Shown piece after piece: positions 17,201 to 24,271 of a stretch of DNA of 53,818 nt (position 1 is the first letter of the stretch; every line of letters starts with the position of its first letter). The stretch spans positions 1 through 53,818 of the forward strand of contig NZ_WJSP02000002.1 of the NCBI RefSeq assembly GCF_009720255.1. The letters run 5' to 3'. A program made the translations under genes and the position numbers. The notes beneath the pieces were generated by a model. The model was given only the letters and a program-made list of their open reading frames with translations, had not been told where the DNA came from and searched no databases. This DNA is from Agromyces humi. Its GTDB lineage: Bacteria; Actinomycetota; Actinomycetes; Actinomycetales; Microbacteriaceae.

Positions 17201-18888
17201 TGCGCAGCCTCGGCCATCTTCAGTGCGTGTGCGGCGGCCGCGGCGCCGCGGAGGCGCGGCTCACCGCGGTCCGGTTCGTGACCGAAGCCGCCTTCGGTGA
17301 CAAGACGGGACTTGGGCCGCGGCCCGTCCGATTCGGACTCCAGGCGAGGGGCGAACTGGTCGATCTGCGCCGCCGTCGGGGCCCAGTTCTCAGTGGTCGG
17401 GACACCGAGTGCCAGCAGCGCCTGCCGGTAGTCGCTCGCGGATGCGTAGAACGACTTGTACACGAACGGCTCAGACCCTTCGAGCTCGGCGGCCCCGACA
17501 CCCTTCGCGACTCGGGCGTCGGCGCGGATATTCGCCGGGATCTGCGGCACCGCCGTCTCGTCGTTGTACGCCTGCGATCGGGCCTGCTTCGACGGGTTCG
17601 AGCCCTGAAGGATCTTGTGCCCGACCTTCGCCTTGAGCGACGGGCCGATGCCGGTGTTGTTGTTCTGAACCTGCGTCGACAGGATCATGCGCATGCCAAC
17701 GAAGCGTTGCTGCGAGATGATTTTGGAGATCAGTGACGCGAGAGCCACCTTCAGCAGGTTCTCCTCCGCCACCTCCACCGCAAGCGGATGATCCTTCGGA
17801 ATCCCGGCAGGAATCTTGTCCGTGACGAGCAGGCCCGACACTTCGTCGACGACCGTGAGGATCGGCTCGAACTGCTTGGCTTTCGGGAGCTCGAGCCAGT
17901 TCACGACGCCCTCCTGGGCGAGGATGTCGGCACGCCTCTTGCCCTCCTCGTAGATCAGCGACATAGTCGTGACCGCGGCCGCGAGGCTCTCGCAACCCCA
18001 GAAGTTCGGGGCGCACATGTCGCGGTAGTGGTGGAAATCGACGGATTTCTCGGGCAGGTCCACCAGCGCGAGGAGCGATCCTGAAGCGAGCGCTCCGGCG
18101 ATCAGTCCATTGAGGGTCACCGACTTGCCGGCGCCCGGCGTGCCGGCCACGATCCCGAACGCCTGACTGACCCAGTCGATGCCGGCAAGCTCGCCGGCTT
18201 CTTCGCCCGGCCCGGGAAGCTTCACGCCGAACGGGGTGAAGTCACGGTCGAGCTTAGAGAGCCCCGCGATCGGGTACGGGATCATCGCCGGGAACGTCGG
18301 CGGGTCGGACGGGATGATCTCGGCGGTGAGTTTCTGCGGGTTCGTCTTGATGTACCAGCCTTCACGGCCGATGTCGGACTCGACGGTCGCTTGGAGCTTC
18401 TCGTCGTGCTTCGCGGAGGAGTACTTCGAGGACGGCAGTTCGACGTTGAAGCCGCCGCCGACCCGGTCAGCGACCTGCACCTCCCACGGCTTGACCCCGA
18501 GCACCTGGGCGAGCGCGCCGCGCGCGCGGACAGCGTCGTCGGTCATCTTCGTGAGGCGCGCCCAGCCGAGGTACGGTTCGAACTTCGTCAGCCGGTACCC
18601 GTCGTACTGGGATTCGAGCCGGGCTGCGACCCGGTCCCCGTCGGTGGGTTTCGTCCCGCGGGCGAGGGTGACCTCCTTGGAGTGAGCCTGCTTCCCGGTG
18701 CCATGCTCGATCTCGGTGATCTGCACCTGCCGGGTGGCGGTGACGGTGCCGTCGACGATGTTCGCGTGGTCGACGGACCAGCCCTCCCCAAGCTCGGAGA
18801 GAACCCACTTGTCGAGCGCCTTCGCGTGCTTGTCTTTGTCGAAGTTGGCGGGCAGTTTCAGGGTCGCCTGTTCGATCTTCGAGGTCAT
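17197..18888 (-). CDS. FtsK/SpoIIIE-type ATPase, 563 aa
   Basis: DNA-translocase-like ATPase of the FtsK/HerA superfamily. Walker A GTPGAGKS lies at about residue 252, Walker B ILTVVDEVSG near 345, and the C-terminal half has the FtsK pattern MRMILSTQ..NNTGIGPSLK. The N-terminal 200 residues are beta-rich without membrane segments, so it is cytosolic and may act with a membrane partner. Start at 18888 is set by 13 nt after GCCGCATGTC. Neighbour genes do not reveal a relaxase. One of four FtsK/HerA-type proteins in the window. Confidence 0.85.
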   Translation of the reverse strand: MTSKIEQATLKLPANFDKDKHAKALDKWVLSELGEGWSVDHANIVDGTVTATRQVQITEIEHGTGKQAHSKEVTLARGTKPTDGDRVAARLESQYDGYRLTKFEPYLGWARLTKMTDDAVRARGALAQVLGVKPWEVQVADRVGGGFNVELPSSKYSSAKHDEKLQATVESDIGREGWYIKTNPQKLTAEIIPSDPPTFPAMIPYPIAGLSKLDRDFTPFGVKLPGPGEEAGELAGIDWVSQAFGIVAGTPGAGKSVTLNGLIAGALASGSLLALVDLPEKSVDFHHYRDMCAPNFWGCESLAAAVTTMSLIYEEGKRRADILAQEGVVNWLELPKAKQFEPILTVVDEVSGLLVTDKIPAGIPKDHPLAVEVAEENLLKVALASLISKIISQQRFVGMRMILSTQVQNNNTGIGPSLKAKVGHKILQGSNPSKQARSQAYNDETAVPQIPANIRADARVAKGVGAAELEGSEPFVYKSFYASASDYRQALLALGVPTTENWAPTAAQIDQFAPRLESESDGPRPKSRLVTEGGFGHEPDRGEPRLRGAAAAAHALKMAEAAQ

Positions 18889-18896
18889 GCACGGGA

Positions 18897-18906
18897 GACA
18901 TGCGGC
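18897..18906 (-). promoter_or_regulatory. Class 1 motif (GCCGCATGTC)
   Basis: 13 nt between GCCGC and the ATG at 18888; no Shine-Dalgarno site. Confidence 0.72.
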
Positions 18907-18951
18907 GGGAGTCGAAGTGCCGAAAATCTCCCATGGCGGCCATCGCCGGAG

Positions 18952-18957
18952 TAGCGT
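18952..18957 (+). promoter_or_regulatory. TANNNT box for the 205-aa gene
   Basis: TAGCGT about 35 bases before the ATG at 18992, which has GAAAGGAAC upstream. Confidence 0.45.
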
Positions 18958-18991
18958 CCGTGGAACCGACCAGTGAAAGGAACCGACGGCG

Positions 18992-19609
18992 ATGACACTC
19001 GAGCAGGCGCAGTTGCACGGCGCCATGAACCCGGACACCGCGGTCGCGATCGTCGGCGCCGCGAATGACGAAGCGGTCTTCGACCAGATCCGCCACGAGT
19101 GGGTCGCGCAAGGCGCCGGCACCCCGCTGGACATCGACTACGACGACGAGATCCTCTTCACCTCCGTCGTCGCAGCGATCGCCGCGGCAACCCACGGCGT
19201 CCCGAACGCCATCGCTTTCATCGGCGACTGCCGAGTGTTCGTGACGATGCAGATGCTCGCCGGCACGGCCGCGGATGTCACCGCCCGGTACATCGCGGAG
19301 GAGTACCAGGACGACCAGGAGTTCCCCGGCGCGGAAACGTTCGAGCGTGAGCTGCGCCGCACCGCACGTGCGATCGCCCGCACCTGGGTCCTGGAAGACA
19401 TCGCAGCGGTGGAACCAACCCTCGATGAGATGCACGAGGCGGAGTACGACGCGGAAGCAGCGTTGGTCGCGGAAGAGCTCGGTGTCGAGAACGCGTACCT
19501 GATCGTCGCCAGGCAGCGGCCGTTCATGGCGAAAGCGCACCTTGAAGGCGCGGACCCGCTCGCGGTCGGTGACTTCGTCGCCCAGCAGGTGCTTGGCGGG
19601 CGGGACTAG
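18992..19609 (+). CDS. Hypothetical acidic protein, 205 aa
   Basis: Helix-rich, strongly acidic soluble protein without signal peptide or recognised domain; the middle (about 50-80) is hydrophobic enough for a buried helix. GAAAGGAAC lies about 8 bases before the ATG. It is convergent with the lipoprotein gene at 19614. Function unknown. Confidence 0.72.
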   Translation: MTLEQAQLHGAMNPDTAVAIVGAANDEAVFDQIRHEWVAQGAGTPLDIDYDDEILFTSVVAAIAAATHGVPNAIAFIGDCRVFVTMQMLAGTAADVTARYIAEEYQDDQEFPGAETFERELRRTARAIARTWVLEDIAAVEPTLDEMHEAEYDAEAALVAEELGVENAYLIVARQRPFMAKAHLEGADPLAVGDFVAQQVLGGRD

Positions 19610-19613
19610 GCGA

Positions 19614-20198
19614 TCACCAGATGTCGTTGTCGACGTGTGAGATCGCGAACCCGTGCCCTGACGTGTGCAGGCAGGAGATCTTCTCGCTGTCGTTGGTGCA
19701 GACCACGTCGGCGTAGCTGATGGAGGTGTTCGCTTCGAGCACGCCGATGTCAGTGCGGTACTCGCTGTCGAACGCCGCGCCGTCGCGCTTCCTCGGGTGG
19801 GGTGTCTCAGCGCCTGATGCTTCTATCCCGTACCCGCATGGGACGTCCGCGGCGTAGCAGTAATCGCCGGGCTTCTCGCGGGGGAACTTCCACGCGGGTT
19901 CACGGCCGATCGCGCAGCCGTACAGGGGTGCGCTGTCGCCGGTGACGGTGATCCCGCATCGCAGGTTGCGGTCGGGTGAAACGAACGTCACGCCGACACC
20001 GAGTTCGTGCGCGGTGTATGCGGCCGGGTCGACCGGGTAGATCGCCGGCGGCGCCGCTTGGTTTCCGTGAGACAGGTCAGCGGGTGCTGCGGTGATGACC
20101 GGTCCGACGGTGTCGGCGGGTACGGGTGAGGAGCAGGAGGTCAGGAGGGGAAGGAGCACGACGGCGGCCGCGGCCGCGCCGATGAAGCGGTGTTGCAC
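19614..20198 (-). CDS. Putative lipoprotein, 194 aa
   Basis: Signal peptide with lipobox LLTSC (lipidated Cys at about residue 22), followed by a Ser/Pro/Ala linker and a Cys-containing extracellular domain (six further Cys, probably disulfide-bonded, e.g. LRCGI, YGCAI, YCYAADVPCGYG). The GTG start is preferred because GGAGAC precedes it and the signal peptide starts at once. Function unknown. Confidence 0.78.
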   Translation of the reverse strand: MQHRFIGAAAAAVVLLPLLTSCSSPVPADTVGPVITAAPADLSHGNQAAPPAIYPVDPAAYTAHELGVGVTFVSPDRNLRCGITVTGDSAPLYGCAIGREPAWKFPREKPGDYCYAADVPCGYGIEASGAETPHPRKRDGAAFDSEYRTDIGVLEANTSISYADVVCTNDSEKISCLHTSGHGFAISHVDNDIW

Positions 20199-20227
20199 AT
20201 GTCCAATTGTCTCCTGAAGAGGCGGCA

Positions 20228-20245
20228 CCGGACGACACTGTCCGG
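20228..20245 (-). terminator. Possible terminator hairpin after the 298-aa gene
   Basis: CCGGAC/GTCCGG stem with a six-base loop, 7 bases after the stop at 20252, without a clear T tract. Confidence 0.4.
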
Positions 20246-20251
20246 AAGGCG

Positions 20252-21148
20252 TTACACCGCCTCTGCGACCTCGTCGATCTCGACCTCGTCGGTGTCGGAG
20301 TTCAGCGCCTGCACGAACACCCAGTAATCCTGGCGGATCGCATAGAACGACTGCACCAGCGAGGTGACCGGGCCGTCGAGGATCTCCTGGTAGGTGCGCT
20401 GCGGCCAGTACTGCATGTCCTCGAGCACCCGAGCCCACAGCTGCGCCGGCGGCTCTTCACCTTCGACGCCGGGGATGTCGTCACCCATCACGCCCTGCGC
20501 GAGCCACACCACGGTGCGGATGTCTGCGATCAGGGTGGGGATGTCCTCCTCGATGTAGGAGGTGTGCTCGTTCACCATCGCGATCAGGTCGTTCGCGCGG
20601 ACCGCCCACAGCGCCGGGAGGAGGATCTCGTACAGCTCGGCGGCCTGCTCGGCGATCTCGTCGCTGCCTCCACCGTCAAGGAACAGGTCGGACAGGTCGA
20701 CCCGATCAAGGTCAGGGTCGGACGCCCCTTCCAGCCACGCGGTCACCCTCGCCTGCACGGCCGGGTCGTCGGAGTCGAGCCCGACCGTGGAAAGCGCATC
20801 GAGCCACGTCCCGGTCGCCGCATCGAACACCGTCGCCGCGGTGATCTCCATCGACACCCGCACCGCCCACAGGTCAAGTTCCTCGCCGACCGCCGGGCGG
20901 GCCAGCGACTCTGGCAGCCACAGCAGCGGATGCCAGAACATCGCCGGGTTCGTCTCCGCCGGCCAGCGGCCACCCTCAGGTCGTGCAGGAATCGGCGTCG
21001 CCGCCAGCGGGGAGCCCTTGATCAGGTCCCGTGGCATCTGCGAGTGCTGCGCGAAAAGGGCGTACCGCTCGGGGCTGGTGATGGCCCCGCTCGGGAGGAG
21101 CAGCGCCTCCCCGGCTGTCGGGAAGTACGTGCGGCGGCGGATTTCCAT
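20252..21148 (-). CDS. Hypothetical protein, 298 aa
   Basis: Soluble acidic, helix-rich protein with a long Asp/Glu-rich C-terminus; no signal peptide. No family recognised. AGGAAACG lies about 6 bases before the ATG and a class 1 motif about 55 bases upstream. It diverges from the Cas4/RecB-like operon across 124 bases that hold motifs for both directions. Confidence 0.7.
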   Translation of the reverse strand: MEIRRRTYFPTAGEALLLPSGAITSPERYALFAQHSQMPRDLIKGSPLAATPIPARPEGGRWPAETNPAMFWHPLLWLPESLARPAVGEELDLWAVRVSMEITAATVFDAATGTWLDALSTVGLDSDDPAVQARVTAWLEGASDPDLDRVDLSDLFLDGGGSDEIAEQAAELYEILLPALWAVRANDLIAMVNEHTSYIEEDIPTLIADIRTVVWLAQGVMGDDIPGVEGEEPPAQLWARVLEDMQYWPQRTYQEILDGPVTSLVQSFYAIRQDYWVFVQALNSDTDEVEIDEVAEAV

Positions 21149-21202
21149 GGGTGCGTTTCCTGTGTGGCTCAGCCGGCGAGGGGTTTCGTCCGGCACTGGT
21201 AG

Positions 21203-21212
21203 GACATGCGGC
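21203..21212 (-). promoter_or_regulatory. Class 1 motif (GCCGCATGTC)
   Basis: Minus-strand motif for the gene at 21148; the predicted leader is about 45 nt with a Shine-Dalgarno site. Confidence 0.65.
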
Positions 21213-21255
21213 AGATTCTTCCGCGGAACCCGTGCCGGTGGGAAAAGAACTGCGC

Positions 21256-21264
21256 CCGCGCATG
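21256..21264 (+). promoter_or_regulatory. Class 2 motif (CCGCGCATG)
   Basis: 11 nt between CCGCGC and the ATG at 21273. Confidence 0.72.
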
Positions 21265-21272
21265 TGGTGGGC

Positions 21273-22991
21273 ATGACTACAGAAACAACCACACCACTGA
21301 TCACGGGGGTGGCGTGGGCCGGCGACAAGCTGGTCGCGATCGACGAGAACGTCGTCGACGACCGCCTGCGTCGCAAGGCGCTGTCCGCGTCGACTGCGAA
21401 GTCGATGAAGGGCTGCCTTGCGCGGTTCGCCGTCGAGAAGCTCCTTCCCCGTGATGAGGATCCGTTCACCGCGTCCGCGCTCGGCACCAGCACCCACGCC
21501 GTCCATGAGGACCTCTACACACTCCCCGCCGATGAGCGCACGCTCGAGGCGTTCCACTCGATCAAGCTCGCCAAGGCGGAGCACAAGTGGTCGGAGGAGA
21601 AGCGTCTCGCCGACCCCACGCTGCCGTCCGAGGCCGCCTGGCTCGAGTCGAAGCAGCGTTGGATCTCCGAGGTCGACCGTCTCGGCCTCCGAGAGTTCGA
21701 GATCGTCGACCCGAAGAAGGTTGTCGTCTTCAAGACCGAGCTGGGCTTCGAAGGCGTCGAGATCGCCGGCGTCCCCTCCATGGGCTTCATCGACCGGGTC
21801 GAGGTCGTCCAGGTCAACGGGAAGGACGCGCTCCGTGTCGTCGACCTGAAGACCGGCAAGGAGAAGACCGCCTGGGACCGGAACCGGTACGGCGACGACC
21901 ACGGCGACCAGATCCGCGTGTACTCCGACGCGCTACTCGGCACCCAAGGGGCGGCCGCCGCACAGGGTGCGATCCACTACACCCAGTTCGGGAAGTCCCG
22001 TGAGGTTCCGCTCACCCCGACGGCGATGAACGCCACCCGGAAGGACTTCCGGAACTCCTGGGCGACCCACAACGAGATCATGGCCCGCGGCGAGTTCGTC
22101 ACGAAGCCCGGCCCGCTGTGCGGTTGGTGCCCTGCGGTGAACTCCTGCCCGGCGGCCGCGAACGCCGGCATCAAGGCGAGCAACAGGCTTGAGACCCAGC
22201 CGGCGTCAGCGGTCGAGCTCGGCATCCCGCAGATGCGCCCCGGCATGAAGCCGCTCGGCTCGAAGCTCCCGCCGGTGAACCCGGTCCCGAAGGAAGACCC
22301 GGCCGAGGTCATCTCCCGTATCGCGACGGCGTCAGCTGAGCAGTACGCGCCGGCTGTCGACGACGCCATGGCGCCGCCGGTGCCGGACTGGATCCCCGCG
22401 CATGACAGTGGTGACATTTCCGACCGACACCAGGAGACCACCATGTCCACAGACGTTGTCTTCGCGGAGGGCAACCCCCGCGAACCGATCCTCAACGGCA
22501 AGCTGAACGGCGCGTCGTACGCGGCGATCGCCGTCATCTCCGTCCCGCAGATGGCTGCGGAGATCCTCCACGAGGCGAAGCAGCCGCTCGTCCCCGCAGC
22601 GATCGACCGCATGACCGACCTGCTCGCGAACATCATCATCACCGTCCAGAAGCAGTTCCGCGGCGACAGCGCCGAGTGGGCTGACGGGCTGAACACCCGC
22701 ATCCGTGGCGCGCTCCGCACCACCATCCAGATCACCCCGATGCCGTGGGGGACCACGGACGAGAACGACTGGGTGAACTGGGAGGCCGCGGCGATCAAGC
22801 GGACCGGGTTCTTCATCTCCCGTTCCATCCGTCTCTGGAACTTCGGGCAGAACATCCCCTCGAGCTCGTTCGAGGCGTTCCTCCCGGCTTCCACCCCGGC
22901 CGCGGAGACGGCAGCTGCGACGCCGGCGAAGGCCACGAAGCCGAAGCCCGTCGCGCCCAAGCCCAAGCCTGTCGCCGCCAAGGCGGCCTGA
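21273..22991 (+). CDS. Cas4/RecB-like Fe-S nuclease, read-through fusion
   Basis: PD-(D/E)XK nuclease of the RecB/Cas4 type. One Cys near residue 48 (KGCLARF) and a CGWCPAVNSC trio near 287-296 make a four-Cys iron-sulfur site. Catalytic motifs are GFIDRV near 172 and VVDLKTGK near 190. A 5'-3' exonuclease role in recombination is likely. The frame does not stop at the expected end (about residue 380) but runs on through a promoter motif and Shine-Dalgarno site into the following 182-residue protein, giving a 572-residue fusion. Either the stop was lost or the fusion is genuine. Confidence 0.83.
   Translation: MTTETTTPLITGVAWAGDKLVAIDENVVDDRLRRKALSASTAKSMKGCLARFAVEKLLPRDEDPFTASALGTSTHAVHEDLYTLPADERTLEAFHSIKLAKAEHKWSEEKRLADPTLPSEAAWLESKQRWISEVDRLGLREFEIVDPKKVVVFKTELGFEGVEIAGVPSMGFIDRVEVVQVNGKDALRVVDLKTGKEKTAWDRNRYGDDHGDQIRVYSDALLGTQGAAAAQGAIHYTQFGKSREVPLTPTAMNATRKDFRNSWATHNEIMARGEFVTKPGPLCGWCPAVNSCPAAANAGIKASNRLETQPASAVELGIPQMRPGMKPLGSKLPPVNPVPKEDPAEVISRIATASAEQYAPAVDDAMAPPVPDWIPAHDSGDISDRHQETTMSTDVVFAEGNPREPILNGKLNGASYAAIAVISVPQMAAEILHEAKQPLVPAAIDRMTDLLANIIITVQKQFRGDSAEWADGLNTRIRGALRTTIQITPMPWGTTDENDWVNWEAAAIKRTGFFISRSIRLWNFGQNIPSSSFEAFLPASTPAAETAAATPAKATKPKPVAPKPKPVAAKAA
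22396..22404 (+). promoter_or_regulatory. Class 2 motif inside the nuclease ORF
   Basis: CCGCGCATG read in frame as part of Pro-Ala-His-Asp. Followed 26 bases later by CAGGAGACCACC and the ATG at 22443. Confidence 0.6.
22443..22991 (+). CDS. Hypothetical protein, 182 aa, internal in-frame start
   Basis: Probable separate product starting MSTDVVFAEGN, supported by its own class 2 motif and Shine-Dalgarno site. The core (about 1-135) is helix-rich with Trp-containing segments; the tail is an Ala/Lys/Pro repeat. Placed between an Fe-S nuclease and another small gene in a recombination-type operon, it could be a single-strand annealing or binding partner. That is a positional guess; no RecT, ERF or SSB motif is visible. 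Confidence 0.6.
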   Translation: MSTDVVFAEGNPREPILNGKLNGASYAAIAVISVPQMAAEILHEAKQPLVPAAIDRMTDLLANIIITVQKQFRGDSAEWADGLNTRIRGALRTTIQITPMPWGTTDENDWVNWEAAAIKRTGFFISRSIRLWNFGQNIPSSSFEAFLPASTPAAETAAATPAKATKPKPVAPKPKPVAAKAA

Positions 22992-23053
22992 CAACTTCCT
23001 CGAGAAGAAACCGCCGCGACCGCGGCAAACACATCCTGAAAGGAACACCACCC

Positions 23054-23632
23054 ATGCCCCTGGACAAGTCCATCAAGGACCAGATCGTCCTCGCCGCCCT
23101 CTCGGCCGCCGGCCCTGCCGGTGACAACGCTGAGGAGCACGAGGCGGCGGTCCTGGCGAACGTCCGCCAGATCACCGCCACCCTCCTCGACGACACCTCG
23201 AAGTTCCACAAGGCGGCCGACGAGATCGAGACCGCCAGCAAGTTCGTCGGCATCATCTACCTCGTGAAGAAGGAGGAGTCGTCCAAGCGCGGCCTCGTCT
23301 ACTTCGAGGAGGCGAAGGGCCCGGTCGCCGAGTTCCGCCCCCGCTACACCTTCGAGCAGGTCGTCGCCGCCCACCAGGCGCAGGTCGAGGCGAAGGCGAA
23401 GGGCCAGAAGACTCCCGACCTGCCCGAGGGCATCGAGCTCATCCGCACCGAGCGCACCGACATCCTCGACGGGCTGAACCTCGCCCGCCAGGCGACCGGG
23501 CTGCAGGGCCACCGCGCCCTCATCTTCAAGGTGATGGAGCCGACCCGCGACCCGCAGAAGAAGGTCCGCGTCCTCCGCCACCTGAAGGACCTCGGCGTCG
23601 TCGACAGCTACAAGGTGCCCCGCGCCGCGTAG
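23054..23632 (+). CDS. Hypothetical protein, 192 aa
   Basis: Soluble protein with a helical N-terminal half and a beta-containing middle (SKFVGIIYLVKKEESSKRGLVYFEEAKG), ending with a basic segment. No known family recognised. AAAGGAAC lies about 8 bases before the ATG. It is the last gene before a strong terminator and belongs to the nuclease operon, so a role in DNA processing is plausible but not shown. Confidence 0.7.
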   Translation: MPLDKSIKDQIVLAALSAAGPAGDNAEEHEAAVLANVRQITATLLDDTSKFHKAADEIETASKFVGIIYLVKKEESSKRGLVYFEEAKGPVAEFRPRYTFEQVVAAHQAQVEAKAKGQKTPDLPEGIELIRTERTDILDGLNLARQATGLQGHRALIFKVMEPTRDPQKKVRVLRHLKDLGVVDSYKVPRAA

Positions 23633-23651
23633 CCCCCGCCCACGCAACGAA

Positions 23652-23681
23652 GAACGCCCCGGCCGACTGGTCGGGGCGTTC
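23652..23681 (+). terminator. Strong intrinsic terminator
   Basis: GAACGCCCCG/CGGGGCGTTC ten-pair stem after the stop at 23632, ending the nuclease operon. Confidence 0.8.
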
Positions 23682-23696
23682 GTCGTCCCTCGTGTG

Positions 23697-23702
23697 GATA
23701 AT
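23697..23702 (+). promoter_or_regulatory. Putative -10 for a leaderless SHOCT gene
   Basis: GATAAT five bases before the ATG at 23708. Confidence 0.5.
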
Positions 23703-23707
23703 CGACC

Positions 23708-24256
23708 ATGGGGTTCTTCGACAGCCTGCTCAACAACGGCCGTATCGACCTTCCTGGCGTCGGACGGGACGCGGCGTTCCGTGCGGTGATCAAGGCAGCC
23801 GCGAAGTGCCGCTTCGCTGTTCAGCAGGCGGATGTCGGCGCAGGGTTCATCAGCATGCGCGCACCCAGCGACTACCAGCGCTGGGACGGGAACATCTCCG
23901 CCACGGTCGAGGAGACCGAGAACGGAGCTCTCGTCACCCTCGCCGGCGCCGTGCAGGGGTGGAGCATCATCGGCTCGAAGACAGCTTCCCGCGGAGACCT
24001 CGGCCTTGCACAAGGGAAGCTCGACCGGGAGATCCGGCGAGCGGCCGCCGATACCCCTCCGGCACGGAAGTCGCCGCCGGCGCCCGGCAAGGCGGCGGCT
24101 GCCCCTCAGGCGGCGGCAGCTGCACGCCCGACCACCGGGCTTCCGCCCGGGGTCAACGTCGCCGATCAGGTCGACAAGCTCTTCGCGCTGTTCGAGAAGG
24201 GCGCGATCTCGAAGGACGAGTACGAGGCTGCGAAGCGGCGCGTCCTCGAAGCCTGA
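23708..24256 (+). CDS. SHOCT-domain protein, 182 aa
   Basis: An N-terminal globular domain (1-105) of unknown type is followed by an Ala/Pro-rich linker. A C-terminal SHOCT motif (VDKLFALFEKGAISKDEYEAAKRRVL, residues about 153-180) is a short two-helix oligomerisation module found at protein ends. No Shine-Dalgarno site; GATAAT before the ATG suggests a leaderless transcript. Convergent with the large translocase. Confidence 0.82.
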   Translation: MGFFDSLLNNGRIDLPGVGRDAAFRAVIKAAAKCRFAVQQADVGAGFISMRAPSDYQRWDGNISATVEETENGALVTLAGAVQGWSIIGSKTASRGDLGLAQGKLDREIRRAAADTPPARKSPPAPGKAAAAPQAAAAARPTTGLPPGVNVADQVDKLFALFEKGAISKDEYEAAKRRVLEA

Positions 24257-24271
24257 CCGGCCCGACCAGGT

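Noticed and set aside
17225-17236. GCCGCACAC inside the end of the FtsK-like gene
   Set aside because: It is coding (an alanine-rich segment) and the gene downstream is translationally coupled by GTGA, so a promoter role is unsupported.
20562-21272. Upstream part of the 809-aa plus-strand frame
   Set aside because: It lies antisense to the 298-aa gene; the real start at 21273 has the class 2 motif at the fixed spacing.
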